NCBI GenBank assembly: GCA_964249915.1
Contig: CAXUEL010000089.1
Location: 1-12,374, forward strand
Origin: Lichenicola sp964249915
GTDB taxonomy: Bacteria; Pseudomonadota; Alphaproteobacteria; Acetobacterales; Acetobacteraceae
Reading direction: 5' to 3'
Length of the DNA stretch: 12,374 nucleotides
The notes below the pieces were generated by a model, which did no database searches, was not told the origin of the DNA, and was given only the letters and a program-made list of their open reading frames with translations. Both the position numbers and the translations under genes were made by a program. This document shows positions 1 through 7,186 of this stretch, in pieces. Numbering within the stretch: position 1 is the stretch's first letter; each line of letters starts with the position of its first letter.

Positions 1-1
1 G

Positions 2-424
2 ACCGACCGGGCGCTCGCCGCCGCGACCCTGGCGGTGTCGCTGGAACCGGGCGACCCGTTCCTGCTGACCGACCGGGCGCGCGCGGCCCTCGCCGCCGGG
101 CAGGCGTCGCAGGCGGTGGCCGACCTGTCCGCGGTGCTGGCGGCGCATCCCGGGGAGGCGGAGGCGCTGGTGGTCCGCGCCACCGCGTATCGCAAGCTGG
201 ACCGGATCGACGCGGCCCGTGCCGACATCGACGCGGCCTGCGCCGCGCTGCCGGACGAGCCGGACGCGCTGCTGGAACGCGGCATCCTGCGCGAGCGCCT
301 GGGCGACCTGGACGGTGCGCGCAGCGACTGGGACCGGGTGCTGTCGCTGTCGCCGGACACCCACGAGGCGGACCTGGCGCAGCAGGACCTGGCGCTGCTG
401 GAAGCCGGGCCGGACGCGCGGTAA
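2..424 (+). CDS. Tetratricopeptide-repeat protein, 3' end (5' partial)
   Basis: The reading frame is already open at base 2, so the gene begins upstream of the window; a GTG at 35 is in frame but has no ribosome site and is probably internal. The visible 140 residues are helical and carry at least two clear TPR units, ALVVRATAYRKLDRIDAARA and ALLERGILRERLGDLDGARS, each followed by a short helix and a Pro-containing turn (AALPDEPD, LSLSPDTH). A less clear unit precedes them around RARAALAAGQASQAVADL. TPRs are protein-protein interaction scaffolds, so no enzymatic role can be assigned. The stop is TAA at 422-424. The lost N-terminus could hold a signal peptide, membrane anchor or other domain that would define its location. 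TPR identity is secure; function is unknown. Confidence 0.8.
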   Translation, partial: TDRALAAATLAVSLEPGDPFLLTDRARAALAAGQASQAVADLSAVLAAHPGEAEALVVRATAYRKLDRIDAARADIDAACAALPDEPDALLERGILRERLGDLDGARSDWDRVLSLSPDTHEADLAQQDLALLEAGPDAR

Positions 425-549
425 GGCGTGTCCAGGTCGACCACCAGGGTCGGTGCGGGGGAAGGACAACCGTCATCGGCCTTCTGCCCATGGCGTTTCG
501 GGGCGAACCTGTGGCCTGCCACCACGGAAGCAGGTCGAGAAGCGAGGAA

Positions 550-1755
550 ATGTTGAGCGACCGGGTTCTCGTGACGGGTGCCAGCATTGCCGGGAACGCG
601 CTGGCCTGGTGGCTCGGACGGCAGGGGTTCGACGTGACCGTGGTCGAGCGCGCTCTCGGCTTCCGCGACGGCGGCCAGAACATCGACGTGCGCGGGGTGG
701 GGCGCGACGTGCTGCGGCTCATGGGCCTTGACCAGGCGGCGCTCGACCTTGGCACCGGAGAAGAGGGCACGGTGTTCGTCGACGAGCGTGGAAGACCCGT
801 CGCCTCGTTCACGGTGGAAGATGGCGAAGGGCCGACCGCGGAGATGGAGATCCTCCGCGGCGACCTCGCGCGGTTGCTGCACGGAGCGGCGCAAGCCGGT
901 GCCTGCTTCCGGTTCGGGGACAGCGTCGCAGCGGTCGCACAGGACGGCGGTGGCGTGACGGTCACGTTCACCAGCGGGCTCGTGGAGCGCTACGCGGTCG
1001 TGATCGTCGCGGAAGGGGTGGGTTCGGCGACGCGCGGCCTCGTGTTTCCCGGCGAGAACCGGCCGCGCTGGATGAACCTCACGACCGCCTACCTGACGAT
1101 CCCCCGCACCGCGGGCGACGATCGGATGTGGCGCTGGTTCCACGCCGGCCACGGCCGCAGCGTGTCGCTGCGCCCGGACGGGCACGGCACGACCCGGGCC
1201 TTCCTGACCTCGCAGGGCAGGCCGGCGGGCGAGCAGAGCTGGGACGCGGCGCGACAGAAGACGTGGCTCCACGCGCGGTTCGCGGATGCCGGGTGGGAGA
1301 CGCCACGCGTGCTGGCGGCGCTCGACGCGACGGACGACTTCTACTTCGACGTGCTGCGCCAGGTGCGGATGGAGCGGTGGTCGAACGGGCGGGTGGTGCT
1401 GGTAGGCGACGCCGCGTGGTGCGTGACCCCGCTGGGCGGGCGGGGGACGACGCTGGCCATCGTGGGCGCGTACGTGCTCGCGGGGGAGCTCGCGCGGACG
1501 GGTGCAGCGGACCCGGGGACGGCGTTCGCGGCCTACAGGCGGGTCATGCAGCCCCTGGTCGCGCGAGCACAGGCAGTTCCGAAATGGGTGCCGCGGGCCT
1601 TCCATCCGCGAAGCCGGATCGGGGTGCGGGTGTTGCGCGGAGCGTTGCGGACGGCGAGCCGTCCAGGCGTGCAGAAGGTGATCGGCAGGCTATCGGGAGG
1701 TGGACGCGAGGAGCCCGGGCTGCCGCGCTACGGGGACGACCCGCCCGCGGCCTGA
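550..1755 (+). CDS. FAD-dependent monooxygenase (PHBH/TetX-like flavoprotein)
   Basis: Class A flavoprotein oxidoreductase of about 401 residues, expected to use NAD(P)H and O2 to hydroxylate an unknown small molecule in the cytoplasm. The N-terminal Rossmann segment VLVTGASIAGNALAWWLG (residues 6-23) ends at acidic E33. ILRGDLARLL near residue 100 matches the family's R-x-D-L-x-x-L segment. VIVAEGVGSATR is the DG-type motif with Glu replacing the usual Asp. VVLVGDAAWCVTP followed by GGRGTTLAIVGAYVLAGEL is the FAD-ribityl GD motif. I chose ATG 550 because the Rossmann strand starts just after it. The in-frame ATG at 490 has no Shine-Dalgarno site and adds non-homologous residues. GAGG at 544-547 is close to 550, so TTG 553 is a possible alternative. 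Its 3' end overlaps the convergent aminotransferase by 28 bp. The overall style resembles actinobacterial homologues, which is an impression only. Confidence 0.9.
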   Translation: MLSDRVLVTGASIAGNALAWWLGRQGFDVTVVERALGFRDGGQNIDVRGVGRDVLRLMGLDQAALDLGTGEEGTVFVDERGRPVASFTVEDGEGPTAEMEILRGDLARLLHGAAQAGACFRFGDSVAAVAQDGGGVTVTFTSGLVERYAVVIVAEGVGSATRGLVFPGENRPRWMNLTTAYLTIPRTAGDDRMWRWFHAGHGRSVSLRPDGHGTTRAFLTSQGRPAGEQSWDAARQKTWLHARFADAGWETPRVLAALDATDDFYFDVLRQVRMERWSNGRVVLVGDAAWCVTPLGGRGTTLAIVGAYVLAGELARTGAADPGTAFAAYRRVMQPLVARAQAVPKWVPRAFHPRSRIGVRVLRGALRTASRPGVQKVIGRLSGGGREEPGLPRYGDDPPAA

Positions 1756-2942
1756 ACACGGCCGGACCGGTTGGCGAAGAAGCCGGCGATGCGGTCGCAG
1801 GCTTCGCGCAGCCGGGCCTCCTCCACCGCGAAGCACAGCCTGAGGCAGCCCTCCCCTGCGGGACCGAAGGCGCGGCCGGGGGCGAGGCCGACGCGGGCCT
1901 CGCGCAGCAGCGACTTGGCCAGGCCGAGGCTGTCGGTGCAGCCGGCGACCGAGAAGAACGAGTACATCGCCCCGTCCGGGCGCGGCACCACGACGCCCGG
2001 GATGGCGCCCAGCAGCGCGCAGGCCAGGTCGCGACGGGCACGGAACCGTGCCACCGACTCGGCCACGAACGGCTCGCCGCCTTCGAGGGCGGCAATCGCG
2101 GCGCGCTGGATGAAGGCCGGCGCGCAGGAGGTGCCGTATTCGACCAGCTTGCCGAGTGCCGGCATCAGCGGCTCCGGCGCGTTGATCCAGCCCAGCCGCC
2201 AGCCGGTCATCGCCCAGGTCTTGGAGAACGAGTTGATCGCGACCACGCGGTCGTCCGGCTCGGCGATGTCGAGGAACGACGGCGCCGCCGGCCGGTCGAA
2301 CACCAGGCGCTCGTAGACGTCGTCGGCCAGGATCCAGATGCCGTGGCGGCGGCAGTGCCGCAGCAGCACCGCCTGCTCGTCGCGCGACAGCATCCAGCCG
2401 GTCGGGTTGGCGGGGGTGTTCAGGATCACCATCCGGGTGCCGGGCGTGAGGGCCTCGAGCAGCCGGTCGAGGTCGATGCGCCACTGCCCGGCCTCGAGCC
2501 GGAGCGGCACGGTCTCGATGGCCGCACCCGCGACCGCCGGGATGCCGCCGAGGTTGGGCCAGTGCGGCGTCGGCAGCACCACGCGGTCGCCCGGCGACAG
2601 CAGCGCCTGGCAGCAAACCTGAACGGCGTTCACGCCGGACGGGGTGACGCAGACGCCCTTCGCGTCGGACCGGCGGCCGAGCCCGGTCTGGTAGGAGGCG
2701 ATGGCCTGGCGCAGCTCGGGGATGCCGTAGTTGGACACGTAGAAGGTGTCGCCGGCGTCGAGCGCCCGCTTGGCCGCCTCGCGGATGAAGGCGGGGGTGT
2801 GCGAGTCCGGCTCGCCGAACCAGAGCGGGATCACGTCCGGCAGGCCGGCGCCGGCATGCGCCACCTCGCGGATCAAGGACCCAGGCAGCGACTCGACCTC
2901 GGAGCGGGCCAGGGTGTCGAAGCCGGGTTGGCGGTGGTGCAT
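1728..2942 (-). CDS. PLP-dependent aminotransferase, class I/II
   Basis: Fold-type I aminotransferase of 404 residues, the usual family length. It moves an amino group between an amino acid and a 2-oxo acid through pyridoxal phosphate in the cytoplasm. The Schiff-base lysine is K241 in SFSKTWAMTGWRLGW. N179 in NTPANPTG and D207/Y210 in ILADDVYERL contact the cofactor. R249 is the phosphate-binding arginine, and LRLCF near the C-terminus carries the likely substrate-carboxylate arginine. An aromatic stacking position lies near FYVSNYGIPELR (residues 67-78). The start is ATG 2942, with AGGA (2956-2953 on the minus strand) 10 nt upstream. It lies 84 bp after the flavoprotein gene on the same strand and may share its transcript. 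Its stop (TAG) lies inside the end of the convergent monooxygenase gene. Amino acid specificity cannot be read from the sequence. Confidence 0.95.
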   Translation of the reverse strand: MHHRQPGFDTLARSEVESLPGSLIREVAHAGAGLPDVIPLWFGEPDSHTPAFIREAAKRALDAGDTFYVSNYGIPELRQAIASYQTGLGRRSDAKGVCVTPSGVNAVQVCCQALLSPGDRVVLPTPHWPNLGGIPAVAGAAIETVPLRLEAGQWRIDLDRLLEALTPGTRMVILNTPANPTGWMLSRDEQAVLLRHCRRHGIWILADDVYERLVFDRPAAPSFLDIAEPDDRVVAINSFSKTWAMTGWRLGWINAPEPLMPALGKLVEYGTSCAPAFIQRAAIAALEGGEPFVAESVARFRARRDLACALLGAIPGVVVPRPDGAMYSFFSVAGCTDSLGLAKSLLREARVGLAPGRAFGPAGEGCLRLCFAVEEARLREACDRIAGFFANRSGRVQAAGGSSP

Positions 2943-3026
2943 CGTGCGTAGGTCCTGCGCTCGTCGGGTGGCGGAGGGGTAGCATGTCCCCGACCGGTGA
3001 ATCCCGCGTTTCCGGAATGGCCGGCG

Positions 3027-4154
3027 TCAGGCGGCGCTGCCGGCGGCCCAGCCGCTCGACCAGGCCCACTGGAAGTTGTAGCCGCCGAGCCAGCCGGTGA
3101 CGTCGACCGCCTCGCCCACGAAGAACAGGCCGGGCACGGCCTTGACCTCCATGGTGCGCGACGAGAGCGCGTCGGTGTCGATGCCGCCGCGCGTGACCTC
3201 GGCCTTGGCGTAGCCCTCGGTGCCGGTGGGCAGCAGCCGCCAGTCACCGAGACGGGCGGCGACGGCGGCAAGCGTGGCGGCGGGCAGGCCGCCGAGCGGG
3301 CCGGTGGCACCCTGCTCGGCCGCCACCGCCTGCGCCAGGCGCTGCGGCAGCAGCTCGGCGAGCACGGTGGCGAGCTCGGCCTTGCCGCGGGTCTGCCGGC
3401 GCTGCCTCAGGTGGGCAGCGACGTCCCGGCCGGGCAGGAGGTCGAGACGCAGCGCCTCGCCTCCCTGCCAGTAGGACGACGCCTGCAGCAGCGCCGGGCC
3501 GGACAGGCCGCGATGGGTGAACAGCATCGCCTCGGGAAAGACGGCGGTGCCGCAGCGGGCGACCACGTCGAGCGACACCCCGGCCAGGCTGCGCATCGCC
3601 TCCTGCGCGGCACCGGCGAAGGTGAACGGCACCAGCGCCGGAGCCACCGGGGTCAGGGGCACGCCGAACTGCCGGGCGACGTCGTAGGCGAGGCCGGTGG
3701 CGCCGAGCTTGGGGATCGACAGGCCCCCGGTGGCCACCACCAGGCTGGCGGCGGCGAAGGTGCCGTGGTCGCTCGCGACGCGCCACTCGTCCGGGCGCTC
3801 GAGCGCGGTGATGCGGTGGCCGGTGCGCAGCACGACGCCGGCGGCCTCGCACTCGGCCAGCAGCATGGCCACGATCTGTCGTGCCGAGCCTTCGCAGAAC
3901 AGCTGGCCTAGGATCTTCTCGTGCCAGGTGATGCGGTGGCGCTCGACCAAAGCGAGGAAGTCGTCGGCGGTGTAGCGGGCGAGCGCCGACCGGCAGAACC
4001 GGGGGTTGCGCGACAGGTAGCGCTCGGGACGGCAGTCGCGGTTGGTGAAGTTGCAGCGGCCGCCGCCGGAGATGACGATCTTGGCGCCGGGCTCGGCGGC
4101 GTGGTCGAGCAGCAGCACGCGGCGGCCGCGTTGCCCGGCCGCGATCGCCGCCAT
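3027..4154 (-). CDS. HI0933/YhiN-family FAD flavoprotein (start codon unresolved)
   Basis: Member of the HI0933-like NAD(P)/FAD oxidoreductase family, whose substrates are mostly unknown. Diagnostic segments are KIVISGGGRCNFTNRD (residues 25-40 from this ATG), VVATGGLSIPKLGATG in the middle, and a C-terminal FAD motif GLFFVGEAVDVTGWLGGYNF followed by QWAWSSGWAAG. The listed ATG at 4154 is the only canonical start available but falls inside the Rossmann motif. The codons before it continue in frame as YDVVILGAGAAGL (4193-4155), the GxGxxG loop this family needs. That frame is open back to TGA 4268-4266, yet contains no ATG, GTG or TTG. The true product therefore probably begins near 4193-4244 with a non-standard codon (ATT occurs at 4229 and 4244), or a start was lost to mutation or sequencing error. 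It follows the GST gene directly on the same strand. Confidence 0.9.
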   Translation of the reverse strand: MAAIAAGQRGRRVLLLDHAAEPGAKIVISGGGRCNFTNRDCRPERYLSRNPRFCRSALARYTADDFLALVERHRITWHEKILGQLFCEGSARQIVAMLLAECEAAGVVLRTGHRITALERPDEWRVASDHGTFAAASLVVATGGLSIPKLGATGLAYDVARQFGVPLTPVAPALVPFTFAGAAQEAMRSLAGVSLDVVARCGTAVFPEAMLFTHRGLSGPALLQASSYWQGGEALRLDLLPGRDVAAHLRQRRQTRGKAELATVLAELLPQRLAQAVAAEQGATGPLGGLPAATLAAVAARLGDWRLLPTGTEGYAKAEVTRGGIDTDALSSRTMEVKAVPGLFFVGEAVDVTGWLGGYNFQWAWSSGWAAGSAA

Positions 4155-4221
4155 CAGCCCGGCGGCGCCGGCACCGAGGATGACGACGTCGTAGCGGGCC
4201 GGGCGGGCGTCTGGCCGGACC

Positions 4222-4890
4222 TCAGAAATCGAGGTCGCCGTAATGGTCGGGCGGGTTGATGCCCATCACGCGGTCGCCCAGCAGGGCCCGGAAGCAGGGG
4301 CGCGACTTGACCCGGGCGTACCAGTCCTTGGTCGGCGGGCTCAGCGACCAGTCGATGTCGGCAATGTAGTCCAGCGACGAGAGCTGGGCGGCGGCGGCGA
4401 AGTCGGCCAGCGACAGCGACGGGCCGGCCAGCCATTTCCGGGTTTCCGCCAGCCAGCCGATATAGTCCAGGTGGTAGCGTATGTTGGCGTAGCCGGCGCG
4501 CAGCGCGGTGGCGTCCGGGTTGCCGCGGCCCATCAGGCGCTTGAGGTACTTCTCGCCCAGCAGGTTGCGCGTCACCTCGTGGTGGAACTTGCCGTCGAAC
4601 CAGGCGGCGAGACGGCGCACCTCGACCCGTTCGGCGAGCGTGCGGCCGAGCAGCGGGGTGTCCGGGTAGGCCTCCTCAAGGTACTCGCAGATCACGCCGG
4701 AGTCCGGGATCGACAGGCCGTTCTCCTCCACCAGCATCGGCACCGTGCCGGCCGGGTTGAGGTCGAGGAACTCGGGCCGGCGCTCCCACACCTTCTCGTT
4801 CTTCAGCTCGAACGGCAGCCGCTTCTCCGACAGGACCAGGCGAACCTTGCGCGAGAACGGCGACAACGGGATGTGGTGCAGGATGCGCAT
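4222..4890 (-). CDS. Glutathione S-transferase family protein
   Basis: Cytosolic GST-fold protein of 222 residues, normal for the family. The N-terminal thioredoxin-like domain (residues 1-80) starts with ILHHIPLSPFSRKVRLVLSE, where Ser10 or Ser13 is the likely glutathione-activating residue. It continues with NPAGTVPMLVE (cis-Pro51) and IPDSGVICEYLEE, equivalent to the usual E/D-S glutathione-binding turn. Residues of about 90-215 form the helical C-terminal domain. Such enzymes conjugate or reduce electrophiles with glutathione, but the class and substrate are not determinable here. The start is ATG 4890; no strong Shine-Dalgarno site is visible in front of it. The stop TGA at 4224-4222 lies within the possible 5' end of the flavoprotein gene, which suggests coupled translation. 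It is divergent from minC across 127 bp. Confidence 0.93.
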   Translation of the reverse strand: MRILHHIPLSPFSRKVRLVLSEKRLPFELKNEKVWERRPEFLDLNPAGTVPMLVEENGLSIPDSGVICEYLEEAYPDTPLLGRTLAERVEVRRLAAWFDGKFHHEVTRNLLGEKYLKRLMGRGNPDATALRAGYANIRYHLDYIGWLAETRKWLAGPSLSLADFAAAAQLSSLDYIADIDWSLSPPTKDWYARVKSRPCFRALLGDRVMGINPPDHYGDLDF

Positions 4891-4961
4891 GGCGCGGACG
4901 GTATTTCATCCCACGACCGGTTGCCAGAGAGCCGGTGCAGGGTGAACGGAACGCTGGCGGT

Positions 4962-4990
4962 TTGATGACGGCACGCCCCGCGTGCATGCT
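4962..4990 (+). promoter_or_regulatory. Weak candidate promoter for minCDE
   Basis: TTGATG (4962-4967), a 17-nt spacer and CATGCT (4985-4990) resemble a sigma70-type promoter with a poor -10 box. It would start transcription just upstream of the preferred minC GTG at 5018. It is the best match I could find in the 127-bp GST/minC divergent gap, but such matches occur by chance. Confidence 0.2.
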
Positions 4991-5007
4991 GCGCCGGTCC
5001 CGTTTCC

Positions 5008-5011
5008 GAGG
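5008..5011 (+). promoter_or_regulatory. Ribosome binding site deciding the minC start
   Basis: GAGG, followed by a 6-nt spacer, precedes GTG 5018. The alternative in-frame GTG at 4982 has no comparable site, so 5018 is preferred. Confidence 0.6.
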
Positions 5012-5017
5012 CCTGCC

Positions 5018-5776
5018 GTGCCAGACCACGCCGCCCAGACCCACGCCCACACCGATGCGCAGTCGACCGCCGACGCCGGCACCCAGCGCCCGCTGCCGCA
5101 GATCCGGGTGCGCGGCCGCTCGTTCATGGCGCTGGTGCTGTCGCCGGAGCCGCCGCTCGAGGACTGGCTGCGCGGCCTCGATGGGCAGATCAACAAGTCG
5201 TCGGCGTTCTTCGAGGCGCGCCCGGTGGTCCTGGACTGCGGCCTGCTGAGCCCCGGCGACGACGGGCTGGACCGGCTGGTGCCGGCGCTGCTGGAGCGCG
5301 GCATCCGGCTGATCGAGATCGAGAACGCCGATCCGTCCTGGGCCGCGACCGCGGGCTGGGACTGGCCGCAGGGGTACGGCGGCGGCCGGTCGGTCGGCGC
5401 GGTGGAGATCCCGGCCGAGGCGGCGCCGGCGGCGCCGGACCCGGGCCGTGCCTCACTGGTGATCGAGGACCCGGTACGCTCGGGGCAGATCGTGTCTTAC
5501 CCGGACGGCGACGTGATCGTGCTGGGCTCGGTCGCGTCCGGGGCGGAGGTGTCGGCGGGCGGCTCGATCCACGTATACGGCGCGCTGCGCGGTCGGGCGC
5601 TGGCCGGCGTCGGCGGCAACGCCCAGGCCCGCATCCTGTGCCGGCGCATGCACGCGGAGCTGCTGGCGATCGACGGGCTCTACATGACGGCGGAGGACAT
5701 GGCCCCGGCGCGGATCGGGCACTCGGTGCAGGCCCGGCTCGACGGGGAGTCTCTGGTGCTGTTGCCGCTGGATTGA
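5018..5776 (+). CDS. minC: Septum site-determining protein MinC
   Basis: Inhibitor of FtsZ polymerisation, recruited to the membrane by MinD so that division is blocked near the poles. From GTG 5018 the product has 252 residues. An N-terminal variable stretch (1-26) is followed by the MinC_N domain (about 27-108, IRVRGRSFMALVLSPEPPLE onward, including FFEARPVVLDCG). An Ala/Pro-rich linker (about 125-145) leads to the C-terminal beta-helix domain (about 148-250). That domain has the conserved DPVRSGQIVSYPDGDVIVLG, SGAEVSAGGSIHVYGALRGR and ALAGVGGNAQARILCRR blocks, which bind MinD and dimerise. The RSG and GALRGRALAG signatures are diagnostic. It is first in the minCDE operon, 62 bp before minD. 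A longer product from GTG 4982 (264 residues) is possible but less likely. Confidence 0.96.
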   Translation: MPDHAAQTHAHTDAQSTADAGTQRPLPQIRVRGRSFMALVLSPEPPLEDWLRGLDGQINKSSAFFEARPVVLDCGLLSPGDDGLDRLVPALLERGIRLIEIENADPSWAATAGWDWPQGYGGGRSVGAVEIPAEAAPAAPDPGRASLVIEDPVRSGQIVSYPDGDVIVLGSVASGAEVSAGGSIHVYGALRGRALAGVGGNAQARILCRRMHAELLAIDGLYMTAEDMAPARIGHSVQARLDGESLVLLPLD

Positions 5777-5838
5777 GCTAGGACACGTCGGACAGCCGCG
5801 ATCTCGTATCGGGATCGACTCGAGGAAGGGTTTCGCGC

Positions 5839-6669
5839 ATGGCCAAGGTGGTGGTCGTTACTTCGGGCAAGGGGGGCGTGGGCAAGACCACGTCGACCGC
5901 CGCCCTCGGCGCCGCCCTGGCGCAAGGATCGCAGGGGAAGCCGGGGCCGACCGTGGTGGTGGTCGACTTCGACGTCGGCCTGCGCAACCTCGACCTGGTG
6001 ATGGGGGCGGAGCGCCGGGTGGTGTTCGACCTGATCAACGTGGTGCAGGGCGACGCCAAGCTGTCCCAGGCGCTGATACGTGACAAGCGGGTCGAGACGC
6101 TGTCGATCCTGCCGGCCAGCCAGACGCGCGACAAGGACGCCCTGACTCCCGACGGGGTGGCGCGCGTGATCGACGAGCTGCGGGCGAAGTTCGACTGGAT
6201 CCTGTGCGACAGCCCGGCCGGGATCGAGAAGGGCGCGCAGATGGCGATGTACCACGCCGACGAGGCGGTGGTGGTGACCAACCCGGAAGTGTCGTCGGTG
6301 CGCGACAGCGACCGGATCATCGGCATGCTGGACAGCACCACCGCCAAGGCCAAGGCCGGCGACAAGATGCCCAAGCACCTGCTGCTGACCCGCTACGACT
6401 CCGCACGGGCGGCGCGCGGCGAGATGCTCAGGATCGAGGACGTGCTGGAGATCCTGAGCATCCCGCTGATCGGCATCATCCCGGAAAGCGAGGAGGTGCT
6501 GCGCGCGTCCAACCTCGGTTCCCCGGTGACGCTGAGCAACCCGGAGAGTGCGCCGTCGCGGGCGTATTTCGACGCGGTGCGGCGGCTGAAGGGCGAGAGC
6601 CTGGACATGAGCGTGCCGTCCGACCGCAGGGGGCTGATGGCCAAGCTGTTCAAGTGGAGGGCGGCATGA
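5839..6669 (+). CDS. minD: Septum site-determining ATPase MinD
   Basis: Membrane-cycling ParA/MinD-type ATPase of 276 residues. In the ATP-bound dimer it binds the inner membrane and recruits MinC, and MinE stimulates its hydrolysis. The deviant Walker A motif GKGGVGKTT (residues 10-18) has the signature Lys11 and catalytic Lys16. VVDFDVGLRNLDLVMG (41-56) is the switch I region, and DWILCDSPAGIEKGAQ (119-134) contains the Walker B/switch II aspartate. The C-terminal GLMAKLFKWRAA (265-276) is the amphipathic membrane-targeting helix. The start is ATG 5839, preceded by a purine-rich GAGGAAGGG (5822-5830) and an 8-nt spacer. All expected motifs are intact. The last bases overlap the minE start. 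Confidence 0.98.
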   Translation: MAKVVVVTSGKGGVGKTTSTAALGAALAQGSQGKPGPTVVVVDFDVGLRNLDLVMGAERRVVFDLINVVQGDAKLSQALIRDKRVETLSILPASQTRDKDALTPDGVARVIDELRAKFDWILCDSPAGIEKGAQMAMYHADEAVVVTNPEVSSVRDSDRIIGMLDSTTAKAKAGDKMPKHLLLTRYDSARAARGEMLRIEDVLEILSIPLIGIIPESEEVLRASNLGSPVTLSNPESAPSRAYFDAVRRLKGESLDMSVPSDRRGLMAKLFKWRAA

Positions 6670-7016
6670 GCTTCCTGTCCGGGCTGTTCAACAAGCGCAG
6701 CTCGGCCCCGGTGGCGCGCGACCGGCTGCAGATCCTGCTGGCGCACGAGCGTGGCGCCGGCGAGGGGCAGAGCGACCTGATCGCCCGGCTGCGCGAGGAG
6801 ATCCTGGACGTGATCGCCCGGCACGTGCCGATCGACCGCGACAAGGTGCAGATCAAGCTCGACCGCGGGGCGGCGGTGTCGACGCTGGAGATCGACATCG
6901 AGGTGCCGGAGCTGAAGCCGGCGCCGGCCGGCGTCGCCGCCGCCGGGATACGGGAGAACCTCCGGAGCAAGGCGGATCCGGCCAGCGGCAGCCAGAGCCT
7001 GCCGACCGGGCCCTGA
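6666..7016 (+). CDS. minE: Cell division topological specificity factor MinE
   Basis: MinE releases MinD from the membrane by triggering ATP hydrolysis, which drives the oscillation that keeps the mid-cell free of MinCD. The product has 116 residues. An N-terminal membrane-touching stretch SFLSGLFNK (2-10) is followed by the MinD-contact segment RDRLQILLAHERG (18-30). The dimerisation domain spans about 35-82 (LIARLREEILDVIARHVPID, VQIKLDRGAAVSTLEIDIEV). A 35-residue Pro/Ala/Ser-rich tail then extends beyond the 88-residue E. coli protein. The start ATG overlaps the minD stop (ATGA, 6666-6669), with GGAGG at 6656-6660 and a 5-nt spacer, so translation is probably coupled. The frame is open further upstream inside minD, but that part is a shadow of minD. 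Confidence 0.96.
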   Translation: MSFLSGLFNKRSSAPVARDRLQILLAHERGAGEGQSDLIARLREEILDVIARHVPIDRDKVQIKLDRGAAVSTLEIDIEVPELKPAPAGVAAAGIRENLRSKADPASGSQSLPTGP

Positions 7017-7022
7017 CGGACC

Positions 7023-7038
7023 CGGCCAGGCGTGGCCG
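7023..7038 (+). terminator. Hairpin after minE, possible operon terminator
   Basis: CGGCCA-ggcg-TGGCCG is a perfect 6-bp stem with a 4-nt loop, 6 nt after the minE stop. No U-tract follows, so it may only pause or stabilise the transcript. A second dyad, CAGCGG...CCGCTG (7039-7044 and 7060-7065, 15-nt loop), follows immediately. Confidence 0.4.
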
Positions 7039-7150
7039 CAGCGGGTATTGCTTCGTTCGCCGCTGGGACCGCAGTATCATCACGGTCCCGTTACCGAGGC
7101 GGGGTCGACCGGACACCGCCACGCCGACAGATGTCGTGAAAGGCTTCACC

Positions 7151-7186
7151 ATGATGTTCCACAGGCGAAACATTCTTGCGCGCTAG
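7151..7186 (+). CDS. Candidate 11-residue leader peptide ORF
   Basis: ATG 7151 opens a short frame encoding MMFHRRNILAR and ending at TAG 7184-7186. AAAGG at 7139-7143 sits 7 nt upstream, an ideal Shine-Dalgarno spacing. An in-frame GTG at 7136 would extend it to 16 residues. The 7136-7186 segment is about 51% GC by my count, clearly lower than its neighbours. It lies 135 bp upstream of the small hypothetical gene, the usual place for a leader peptide. I do not recognise the peptide, and short ORFs with good ribosome sites also arise by chance. Confidence 0.25.
   Translation: MMFHRRNILAR

Noticed and set aside
490..549. Earlier start for the monooxygenase
   Set aside because: There is no ribosome site, and the extra 20 residues precede the Rossmann strand without resemblance to the family.
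1128..2951. 607-codon plus-strand open frame
   Set aside because: It spans part of the monooxygenase in another frame and the antisense of the aminotransferase. It has no recognisable domain.
1690..3069. 459-codon minus-strand open frame
   Set aside because: It is an alternative frame of the aminotransferase gene, which carries all catalytic residues in its own frame.
5680..6378. Minus-strand frames opposite minC/minD
   Set aside because: They are antisense shadows of two fully conserved genes with no motif of their own.
6204..6665. Upstream in-frame extension of minE
   Set aside because: This frame lies inside minD. MinE homology begins exactly at ATG 6666, which has GGAGG in front.
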